Assembly: GCA_018898235.1 (NCBI GenBank)
Contig: JAHIJU010000076.1
Span: 1 to 5,360, forward strand
Reading direction: 5' to 3'
Length of the DNA stretch: 5,360 nucleotides
DNA from: Actinomycetota bacterium
GTDB taxonomy: Bacteria > Actinomycetota > Actinomycetes > Actinomycetales > Cellulomonadaceae
A program made the position numbers and the translations under genes. The notes under the pieces are model-generated. The model was not told the DNA's origin. It ran no database searches and saw only the letters and a list, made by a program, of their open reading frames with translations. Positions 1 to 5,211 of the stretch are shown in pieces (within the stretch, counting starts at the first letter, position 1; every line of letters starts with the position of its first letter).

Positions 1-1
1 C

Positions 2-55
2 GTGGGCACGGAGGTGGTGGACGTCATCGAAGGGCTCCTGAGTGGTCTCGTCTGA
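2..55 (+). CDS. C-terminal end of an unidentified protein (partial)
   Basis: The frame starting at base 2 reads VGTEVVDVIEGLLSGLV and ends at TGA (53-55). The peptide has the alternating hydrophobic and acidic pattern of an ordinary globular C-terminus. The stop is followed 11 bases later by a small hairpin (67-84), as expected for a real gene end. The gene enters from the left, so its length, start and family cannot be seen. I do not recognise the family from 17 residues. It converges on the minus-strand regulator that ends at base 223. The other two plus-strand frames here give less protein-like peptides. Confidence 0.5.
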   Translation: MGTEVVDVIEGLLSGLV

Positions 56-66
56 CTCAGCATCAT

Positions 67-84
67 CACGGTTCTTCTACCGTG
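67..84 (+). terminator. Hairpin after the left-edge gene
   Basis: CACGGT (67-72) pairs perfectly with ACCGTG (79-84) around a 6-base loop. This is a 6-bp stem that starts 11 bases after the TGA of the left-edge gene, and a U-G pair (66/85) could extend it. No T-run follows, which is usual for terminator-like hairpins in high-GC actinobacteria but makes the call weak. It lies in the gap between two convergent genes, where terminators are expected. Confidence 0.4.
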
Positions 85-123
85 GCCCCTCGGCGGCGAC
101 GATGGAACCGGGGTGCGTCTCGA

Positions 124-140
124 AGAAGGTCCGTCCTTCT
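124..140. terminator. Second convergent-gap hairpin
   Basis: AGAAGG (124-129) and CCTTCT (135-140) form a perfect 6-bp stem with a 5-base loop. It lies midway in the 167-base gap between the plus-strand gene ending at 55 and the minus-strand regulator ending at 223, so it could stop transcription from either side. There is no T-tract. The rest of the gap (141-222) shows no convincing gene. A weak GTGA/TCAC inverted repeat lies at 179-192. Confidence 0.3.
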
Positions 141-222
141 GCCCGACACAAGAGGATGCGAACGACGGTCACGCCTGTGTGAGCCGGGTCACGGGAAGTG
201 TGGCATAGCGCGGCGCGCGGCG

Positions 223-804
223 TCAGGGGAGCGGGAAGCCGTCCAGGTAGATGCGGACGCGCCGTGCGTCGCCCCCGGGACCGTCGGGATGGGCGGCCTT
301 GGCCGCGACCGCGTGCCGCTCGAGCGTGGTGAACGCCTCCTCGAGCGCGGCCTCGAGCTCGGCGGGGGTCATGGTGATCGTGGTGGACGAGAAGCCGATC
401 GCGGTCTGCCAGGAGTCGGTCGGCAGGGCCTGGATCACGGCCCCGAGGGCCTGGGTGCGTTCGGCGAGCATGTGCTGCAGGACGGCCTCGGTCTGGGCCC
501 TGAGCGAGGCGTCGTGCAGCACCGCGGGGTCGTCCATCGCGAAGCCGACGGGTCGCCACCAGCGCTCGCGGCCTCCGGTGTGCGCCGGGTCGTCCTCGAC
601 GAGACCGTGCTTGGCGAGCTGGCGCAGGTGGTAGCTGGTGACGCCGCTGCTCTCGCCGAGGCGTTCGCCGAGCTGAGTGGCGGTGGCCGGACCGTGGTCA
701 CGCAGGGCGGAGTACATCGCCATCCGCAGCGGGTGCGCGAACGCCTTGAGCGCCTGGGCGCCGATGGAGCGCTCGGTGGCGGTCCCGGTCTTGCCCTCGG
801 TCAT
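223..804 (-). CDS. ArsR/HTH_20-type winged-helix transcriptional regulator
   Basis: The 193-residue protein is a probable DNA-binding repressor of the divergent exporter gene. An N-terminal winged helix-turn-helix spans about residues 15-90. It starts with the family pattern KAFAHPLRMAMYSALRDHG, and the recognition helix lies around SSGVTSYHLRQLAKHGLV (53-69). The wing ends in GGRERWWRP, typical of the HTH_20 branch of ArsR-like regulators. The C-terminal 100 residues look mostly helical and probably carry dimerisation and ligand sensing. There is no cysteine in the protein, so a classical ArsR/SmtB thiol metal site is absent and an organic ligand is more likely (inference). I chose the ATG at 804 because it gives the usual N-terminus. 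The open frame continues to 1059, but that part overlaps the exporter gene and is low-complexity. A weak AAAGG lies 11 bases before the ATG. The ligand is unknown. Confidence 0.9.
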   Translation of the reverse strand: MTEGKTGTATERSIGAQALKAFAHPLRMAMYSALRDHGPATATQLGERLGESSGVTSYHLRQLAKHGLVEDDPAHTGGRERWWRPVGFAMDDPAVLHDASLRAQTEAVLQHMLAERTQALGAVIQALPTDSWQTAIGFSSTTITMTPAELEAALEEAFTTLERHAVAAKAAHPDGPGGDARRVRIYLDGFPLP

Positions 805-805
805 A

Positions 806-861
806 TGCAGAGATACCTTTGCAGAGATGTGTTTGCAGAACTCTCTTTGCCGAACCCAGCG
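806..861. promoter_or_regulatory. Four 14-bp direct repeats, candidate operator between regulator and exporter
   Basis: TGC(A/C)GA recurs at 806, 820, 834 and 848, exactly 14 bases apart. The copies are TGCAGAGATACCTT (806-819), TGCAGAGATGTGTT (820-833), TGCAGAACTCTCTT (834-847) and the diverged TGCCGAACCCAGCG (848-861). Copies 1-2 agree at the first 9 bases and at the last two. Copies 2-4 are each preceded by TT, giving a TTTGCAGA-like core. The array fills nearly the whole space between the regulator's ATG (804) and the exporter's ribosome-binding site (866), so a bound regulator would block both promoters. Binding by the neighbouring regulator is inference. No clear -35/-10 pair could be assigned on either strand. 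Confidence 0.65.
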
Positions 862-865
862 TACC

Positions 866-870
866 GGGAG
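866..870 (+). promoter_or_regulatory. Ribosome-binding site of the exporter gene
   Basis: GGGAG lies 6 bases before the ATG at 877 and decides that start within an open frame that runs back to base 82. The site is half of a perfect inverted repeat, GGGAG-A-CTCCC (866-876), which ends directly before the ATG. A one-base centre cannot form a tight hairpin, but a GGG/CCC pairing with a 5-base loop is possible. Confidence 0.7.
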
Positions 871-876
871 ACTCCC

Positions 877-2265
877 ATGTCGCAGCAGACCAGCGCCGAC
901 GCCCCCTGCGGCCCGCCCGCCGCCCCGATTCCGCGCCGGGGCAGGTCGGGCGCCTGCGCTGCCGCGGAATCCCGGCGTGAGGGGGAGGGCGAGGGGGAGG
1001 ACGAGGGGGCGGAGGTGGGTGGGGGGCGGGTCGGGCTGGGGCGCCGGTTCGCCGCTCATCTGACGGCGACGGGGCTGGCCAATCTCGGCGACGGCATCGT
1101 GTCGACCGGCGCTCCGCTGATCGCGCTCACCCTCACCCGCTCACCCGTGCAGATCGGACTGCTCACCGCCGCGGCGTGGCTGCCATGGCTGTTGCTGGGT
1201 CTGGTGGCCGGGGTGCTCGTCGACCGGCACGACCGTCGGGACACACGTGCGGCGGCGCTCGGCGCGCGGGCCGTGCTGCTCGGCGCCGGGACGGCCGTCG
1301 CGGTGAGCGGACACCTCACCATGACCGTCCTGGTGCTGCTCGTGCTCGCCTACGGCGTGACCGAGGTGTTCGCTGACCTCGCGGCCTCCTCGATCGTGCC
1401 CGACCTGGTGCCGGCCACCCGACTGCCCGAGGCCAACGGCCGGACGATGGCCGTCGAGCAGGTGCTCAACACCTTCGTCGGCGCCCCCATCGCCGGCGGG
1501 CTGCTCGCCCTGGGGACCGGGTGGGTGCTGGGGCTGCCCGCCGGGATGGCCGTGGCCGCCGTCGTCGTCACGCTGGTCGGCGTGCGCGGGCGGTACCGCC
1601 ACGCCCCCGACCCGGCGCGCAGCACCGGATGGGCGCAGGTGTCCGACGGGGTGCGCTTCCTCGTGCGGCATCCGGTGCTGCGGCCCATCGTGCTGGCCGG
1701 AGCCGTGATGAACATGGCGACCACCGCCTACTTCGCGCTGTTCGTGCTGTGGGCCGTCGGCCCCGGCTCGGCCCTCGGCCTCACCTCCGCGACGTACCCG
1801 CTGCTCACGGCCGTGCTCGCGGTGGGCGCCGTCGGCGGGTCGATGGTCGCCGGGCAGATCGCCCGCAGGTTCGGCGAGGTTGCCACGATGCTCACGTCGT
1901 GGGCGCTGTGCGGTGCGCTGCTCGTGGTCCCCGTGCTGCTGCCGCAGGTGGCCATCACCGCCGTCGGCATCCTGGCGCTGGGCGCCGCGTCGACCGTCGG
2001 CAACGTGCTGTCGATGTCCCTGCGGCAGCGGCTCGTGCCCGCGGCGATGCTGGGCCGGGTCGGCGGCGCCTCCCGCACGCTGTCGTTCGGGCTCATGCCG
2101 CTGGGCGCGCTGCTCGGCGGGGTGGCGGCCGACCAGTGGGGGCTCGCACCCGTCCTGCTCGCCGCCGCCGGGATCGCCCTGGCTGCCACCGCCTACCCGG
2201 CCACGCAGGTGCGGCAGCGCACAGTCACGGCGCTGGAGCCAGCCGCCGGTAGTGCCGTTCTCTGA
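877..2265 (+). CDS. MFS_3-type multidrug efflux transporter
   Basis: The 462-residue protein is an integral membrane exporter of the major facilitator superfamily. It resembles the EntS/macrolide-efflux branch (MFS_3), which moves small molecules out by proton antiport. The first membrane segment begins near residue 60, with GLANLGDGIV followed by APLIALTLTRSPVQIGLL (79-96), typical of the branch. The loop between segments 2 and 3 has the motif-A form GVLVDRHDRR (112-121). Hydrophobic segments alternate with short basic loops to the end, consistent with 12 helices, and the second half has the repeat-like GEVATMLTSWALCGALLV. The start at 877 is supported by GGGAG 6 bases upstream. Its odd feature is a hydrophilic N-terminal extension of about 55 residues with an acidic EGEGEGEDEGAE stretch (35-46), coded by a very G-rich tract. 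An in-frame GTG at 1015 would remove most of it but lacks a well-spaced ribosome site. The divergent regulator probably controls the gene. The substrate cannot be read from sequence. Confidence 0.92.
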   Translation: MSQQTSADAPCGPPAAPIPRRGRSGACAAAESRREGEGEGEDEGAEVGGGRVGLGRRFAAHLTATGLANLGDGIVSTGAPLIALTLTRSPVQIGLLTAAAWLPWLLLGLVAGVLVDRHDRRDTRAAALGARAVLLGAGTAVAVSGHLTMTVLVLLVLAYGVTEVFADLAASSIVPDLVPATRLPEANGRTMAVEQVLNTFVGAPIAGGLLALGTGWVLGLPAGMAVAAVVVTLVGVRGRYRHAPDPARSTGWAQVSDGVRFLVRHPVLRPIVLAGAVMNMATTAYFALFVLWAVGPGSALGLTSATYPLLTAVLAVGAVGGSMVAGQIARRFGEVATMLTSWALCGALLVVPVLLPQVAITAVGILALGAASTVGNVLSMSLRQRLVPAAMLGRVGGASRTLSFGLMPLGALLGGVAADQWGLAPVLLAAAGIALAATAYPATQVRQRTVTALEPAAGSAVL

Positions 2266-2279
2266 CTCGTCGTTGCAGT

Positions 2280-2292
2280 GCCGGTCGCCGGC
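2280..2292. terminator. Short hairpin between exporter and hydrolase gene ends
   Basis: GCCGG (2280-2284) and CCGGC (2288-2292) form a 5-bp all-GC stem with a 3-base loop. It lies inside the 41-base gap between two convergent stop codons (exporter 2263-2265 plus, hydrolase 2307-2309 minus). No T-run follows on either strand. Position favours a shared terminator, but the stem is short. Confidence 0.3.
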
Positions 2293-2306
2293 CGGGTGGG
2301 ACTCCG

Positions 2307-3347
2307 TCAGCTCTCCCAGCCCGCACGCCGCGCGAGCCGGGTGACCGTCAGACCGACGACGGAGGCATCCTGAGGCACGCCGGGGTCGGCGTTGACGAGC
2401 ACGGCGACCGCACCCCGGGTGCCCACGTAGAGCCGCGCCTGGGCCTGGAAGCCGGCGCCCCAGCCCTGGGACATCAGGCACAGGCCGTGCGCCGCGGCGT
2501 GACGGAAGCTCCCGAGCCCCACACCGCGGGTCCCGACGCCCTCGCTCATCGCGCGGGCCGACGAGGCGTCGAGCAGCACCGCGTCATCCGCACCTGCCAG
2601 TGAGCGGCCCAGGTCGCGCAGCACCAGGCCCAGGTCTCCCGCGGTCGTCCAGAGCCCCGACGCGGCGAGGCCCGGGTAGTGGATCCGGTTGCCCGCGACG
2701 GGTGTGCCCGACGCGTCGTGCCCGGTGGCCGCGGTCGCAGCCACCTGGCGCACGACATCTCGGCCGTGTGACCCCGCACCCTCACCCGTCCAGAACGCCG
2801 TGCTGCTGAGCCCGAGCGGAGCGGCGACCAGGTGGTGCAGCGCCTCCGCGAACGGCGTGCCGGTCGCCACCTCGACGATGCGCTCGACCAGGACGTAGCC
2901 GGCGTCGCTGTACGAGAAGCCCGCGCCGGGTGCACGAACGACGGTCACCGGCCCGGTGTGCGCCGCCGTCCCTCCCGCGAGGATCTCGGCCGCGGACGGC
3001 GACCCGGCCGCGGTGGGCTCGAACGCCCCGGGCGGGTCGTCGATGCCGCCCTGGTGCGCGAGCAGCTCGCGCAGGGTCGGCGCCCGGATGCCCGCCGGGA
3101 CGGCGACGGCGTCGGGGCCGAGGTGGTCGCGGACGTCGTCGTCCAGGTCGAGGCGCCCGTCCTCGACCAGGCGCAGCACCCCGATGGTCGTGACGAGCTT
3201 CGCCATCGAGCAGGCGTGGAAGGTCGTCGCATCGTCGACCGGGCGCCCGGTACCGGCGGCACCGGCCGTCTCGACGGTGATGTCGCCGCCCGGGTCGACC
3301 ACGACGGAGGTGATCCCGGGCGGCTGGACGAGTGGATCGGTGGTCAC
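2307..3347 (-). CDS. Beta-lactamase-family serine hydrolase (class C / S12-like fold)
   Basis: This 346-residue protein belongs to the penicillin-binding-fold serine hydrolases (PF00144 type), a group of esterases, peptidases and beta-lactamase relatives. The nucleophile motif is S47-M-A-K50 in HACSMAKLV. It is followed by the usual helix, RLVEDGRLDLDDDV, and the family signature TLRELLAHQGGI (91-102). The second motif is Y146-S-D148 in FSYSDAGYVLVERIVE; Asp replaces the textbook Asn, a variant I recall in many family members. The third motif region is SQGWGAGF (293-300), where Gln294 stands in for the common His or Lys, followed by GAVAVLVNAD. No signal peptide is visible, so it is probably cytoplasmic and unlikely to be a periplasm-type resistance enzyme. 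The start is uncertain: GTG at 3347 gives a natural N-terminus but has no clear ribosome site. GTG at 3398 has AGGG 8 bases upstream and begins 4 bases after the upstream stop. The substrate is unknown. It is probably co-transcribed with the gene ending at 3403. Confidence 0.88.
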   Translation of the reverse strand: MTTDPLVQPPGITSVVVDPGGDITVETAGAAGTGRPVDDATTFHACSMAKLVTTIGVLRLVEDGRLDLDDDVRDHLGPDAVAVPAGIRAPTLRELLAHQGGIDDPPGAFEPTAAGSPSAAEILAGGTAAHTGPVTVVRAPGAGFSYSDAGYVLVERIVEVATGTPFAEALHHLVAAPLGLSSTAFWTGEGAGSHGRDVVRQVAATAATGHDASGTPVAGNRIHYPGLAASGLWTTAGDLGLVLRDLGRSLAGADDAVLLDASSARAMSEGVGTRGVGLGSFRHAAAHGLCLMSQGWGAGFQAQARLYVGTRGAVAVLVNADPGVPQDASVVGLTVTRLARRAGWES

Positions 3348-3402
3348 GGCGGGAGTGTCGCAGGTGCAGGGGGAGGCCCGGGTCGGCCGGCCGCGCACCC
3401 GC

Positions 3403-4524
3403 TCAGCCCTGCGGCGGCACCGCTCCGGACGGCGCGAGCCCGAGCCACAAGGTCGGCTCCGAGTCGGACGCGTGCAGCTCGACGAACCCGAGGTCCTGGG
3501 CCGCCTGCACCTCCGGCTGCGAGTCCGCCACCAGGGCGATCGCTCCGGGCGCCTCGACGCACTGGTGCCGGGCCCAGTCGAGGGCCGCCTCGAGCAGCGC
3601 GACCCGGCCCGCCGCGTCGACCTGGGTCCGGGAGATCTCGCTGAGGACCCACGACGGCGCGGCGCGGGCCAGCTCGGCCGCAAACGCGCGACCGACCTCG
3701 GTCTCCTCGGGCGACCCCGGCGCGCCGGCCGGACGATCGGAGCCGACGACCCGACCGAGCGTGGCCCACGGCGTCACGTCCGTCCCGGGGATGACGGCCA
3801 CGGCGCGCGCGATCCGACCGTCGCCGCCGGCCTCGACCCAGAGCGCGCCGTGCTCGAACGCGACGTGGGTCAGCAGCAGCCGGGTCGCGCGGGCAACCAG
3901 CTCCGGGTCGAGGTTCGGGCGCTGGGGCCCTTCCTGGGTGATCCGCGCGATCACCGTGATGTCCTCGATCCCGGCCATCCGGATCGTCGCCGCCGCGGGG
4001 TGGGGTGGGGTGGCGGGTGCAGTGCGACTGCCGAGCGAGGTGTCCATGCCTCCACTGTCTCCCATCGTCGCGGTCGGAGTCGTCATCCCTGAGGCCGGTC
4101 CCGCTGCCTGGCCGCCGTCGTCGCGGAACGGCCGGTCCCGGTCGTGGTCGTGGGGCACGGCGACCACCTGGACGTCGTCCTCGTAGACGATCCGGCCCGG
4201 TGAGGTCGTCCTGAGCTCGACCCAGCCGACGTCGTACCGGTCGAGCAGCACCAGATACTCGCGAGCCAGCTCGATCTGATCGGCCGCCGACTCCTTGAAC
4301 CAGGCGCGCGCGCCCGGGTTGAGCGTCCGGTCGTAGCACTCGGGCGCCACCGTCGACGGGTCGACGTAGGACGCGGTCAGGTGCGCGTTCGAGGCGCGCC
4401 ACCACGCCACATCGATCGCGGTCAGCCGTCCTTGCCGAGCCAGGCCGTTCGCCATCGCGAACACCCCGGGGAAGCGCCCGCTGCGACTCGGGGCGGTGCT
4501 CTGGAACCTGATGAAGCCCGCCAC
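3403..4524 (-). CDS. Two-domain protein: conserved unknown domain fused to a GNAT-like domain
   Basis: This is one continuous 373-residue frame with two distinct halves. Residues 1-127 (FIRFQSTAPSRSGRFPGVFA, GLARQGRL, YDRTLNPGARAWFK, GRIVYEDDVQVVAVPH) resemble stand-alone actinobacterial hypothetical proteins of about 120 residues that I recall ending in VVPH; I know no function for them. Residues 128-178 form a linker rich in Gly, Ala, Pro and Thr. Residues 179-365 look like a GNAT acetyltransferase fold: ATIRMAGIEDITVIARI at the start, GRIARAVAVIPG as the central strands, VALLEAALDWAR as the helix after the acetyl-CoA loop, and AAQDLGFVELH as the usual GF strand near the end. The loop itself is degenerate (VDAAGRVA instead of Q/R-x-x-G-x-G/A), so catalysis is uncertain. 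Start: GTG at 4524 is the first start codon after an in-frame TGA; the ribosome site is weak. Internal ATGs at 4086, 4065 and 4047 could start the GNAT part alone. It probably leads the operon with the serine hydrolase and is divergent from the lipoprotein gene. Confidence 0.8.
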   Translation of the reverse strand: MAGFIRFQSTAPSRSGRFPGVFAMANGLARQGRLTAIDVAWWRASNAHLTASYVDPSTVAPECYDRTLNPGARAWFKESAADQIELAREYLVLLDRYDVGWVELRTTSPGRIVYEDDVQVVAVPHDHDRDRPFRDDGGQAAGPASGMTTPTATMGDSGGMDTSLGSRTAPATPPHPAAATIRMAGIEDITVIARITQEGPQRPNLDPELVARATRLLLTHVAFEHGALWVEAGGDGRIARAVAVIPGTDVTPWATLGRVVGSDRPAGAPGSPEETEVGRAFAAELARAAPSWVLSEISRTQVDAAGRVALLEAALDWARHQCVEAPGAIALVADSQPEVQAAQDLGFVELHASDSEPTLWLGLAPSGAVPPQG

Positions 4525-4720
4525 CGCCGCATCGTCCCAGTCGTGGGCTCCGCACAGGCAGACGACGTCGGCACGCTGCTGGCCGCGGTCCGGTCGTCAG
4601 CGGCGGCGCACTCACGGCGCCGACGGCGGTGGGGCCGGACGGGTGATCCGGACCCCATCGTGCGCCGGTGCGGGCACCATGTGAACGAGAGCACATCGCA
4701 CGCTCCGAGCCGGGGGCCGC
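4525..4720. promoter_or_regulatory. Divergent intergenic region with two adjacent inverted repeats
   Basis: This 196-base gap separates the starts of the two-domain GNAT gene (minus) and the lipoprotein gene (plus), so it should hold both promoters. Two inverted repeats stand side by side: GGTGC-GG-GCACC (4667-4678, perfect) and ATGTG-8-CACAT (4679-4696, perfect 5-bp arms). They lie 25-54 bases before the lipoprotein ATG, a suitable place for an operator. No convincing -35/-10 hexamers are seen, and no small ORF with a credible ribosome site. The regulator that would bind is not in the window or not identifiable. Confidence 0.35.
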
Positions 4721-5176
4721 ATGGAACCGCTGAACGGACCGCGGGCCGACCGCGCCGAACGTCCGGGCGCGTCGCGACGCCTGGTGACCGTCACTGTGGC
4801 CGTCGGCGTCCTGGCGCTCACCGCCTCCGGCTGCGCCACCGGGGCTACTGCGCCAGCCGTGTCCCGCAACTCCGACGGCTCGGTGGCCATCGACGCGAGC
4901 CGGCTTCGACCCGTCTACGACGGGCGGTACGTCACGGCGGACCAGCTGGGCGATCTGCAGCAGCAGGGCAGGGCCACAGCCGGGGTGAACAACCGGGAGC
5001 TTGCCTGCCAGGGCATCACGCTCTACGTCGACACCGAGGCCCAGACCCAGGCCGTCCAGGACGACTTCGACCGCCGCCACCCGGTGGCCACGCCGGCCGT
5101 CAAGGAGTCGGACACCGCCGCCGACCCCTGCGCACGCTTCGCGGACTCACCCCAGTTCGTCACCGACAACGGGTGA
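4721..5176 (+). CDS. Small uncharacterised lipoprotein
   Basis: The protein is 151 residues. Its N-terminus is a lipoprotein signal: a basic n-region (residues 1-20, ending SRR), a hydrophobic core LVTVTVAVGVLALTA, and the lipobox ASGC with Cys38 as the lipidated residue. SRRLV also loosely fits a twin-arginine signal. The predicted mature domain of about 113 residues has the readable stretches RPVYDGRYVTADQLGDL, ELACQGITLYVDTEAQ and DPCARFADSPQFV. Cys96 and Cys137 are its only other cysteines and could form a disulfide outside the cell. I recognise no functional family; it looks like a conserved actinobacterial secreted protein of unknown role. The start is the first ATG and gives a complete signal peptide; the only ribosome-like sequence is GGGGG 4 bases upstream, which is weak. 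The gene is monocistronic, divergent from the GNAT-like gene, and ends before a strong hairpin shared with the convergent purA end. Confidence 0.72.
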   Translation: MEPLNGPRADRAERPGASRRLVTVTVAVGVLALTASGCATGATAPAVSRNSDGSVAIDASRLRPVYDGRYVTADQLGDLQQQGRATAGVNNRELACQGITLYVDTEAQTQAVQDDFDRRHPVATPAVKESDTAADPCARFADSPQFVTDNG

Positions 5177-5188
5177 CGTCAGCACCAG

Positions 5189-5206
5189 CGGGGCGCGACC
5201 GCCCCG
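5189..5206. terminator. Bidirectional terminator hairpin between lipoprotein and purA ends
   Basis: CGGGGCG (5189-5195) pairs perfectly with CGCCCCG (5200-5206) around a CGAC loop, giving a 7-bp all-GC stem. It sits 12 bases after the lipoprotein stop (5174-5176) and 5 bases beyond the original purA stop (5212-5214, minus). There is no T-run, but both the stem strength and the position between convergent genes support a shared terminator. Confidence 0.6.
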
Positions 5207-5211
5207 AAGCC

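Noticed and set aside
179..192. GTGA/TCAC inverted repeat downstream of the regulator as a terminator
   Set aside because: A 4-bp stem is too weak and is expected by chance in DNA of this composition.
806..861. CRISPR-like or mobile-element repeat interpretation of the 14-bp ladder
   Set aside because: The repeats are contiguous, short and diverged, with no spacers and no transposase nearby. A promoter operator fits better.
82..876. Upstream extension of the exporter frame by 265 codons
   Set aside because: It runs antisense through the whole regulator gene and its operator region. The ATG at 877 has a good ribosome site and the expected protein start.
805..1059. N-terminal extension of the regulator frame by 85 codons
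   Set aside because: The added sequence is Pro/Arg/Gly-rich, overlaps the exporter coding region and its G-rich tract, and lies beyond the normal start of the winged-helix domain.
1141..2481. A 446-residue minus-strand open frame antisense to the exporter
   Set aside because: Its residues are the antisense shadow of transmembrane codons (His/Gly/Gln/Arg-rich). There is no recognisable domain, and it overlaps the hydrolase gene end.
2832..3644. A 270-residue plus-strand open frame opposite the hydrolase gene
   Set aside because: It is an Arg/Gly-rich shadow frame lacking domains, while the opposite strand has clear catalytic motifs.
3344..5080. A 578-residue open frame on the minus strand across the GNAT-like gene and the lipoprotein gene
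   Set aside because: Its composition is Arg/Gly/Pro/Ala-rich and low-complexity, and it overlaps better supported genes in another frame and on the opposite strand. Long spurious frames are common at this GC content.
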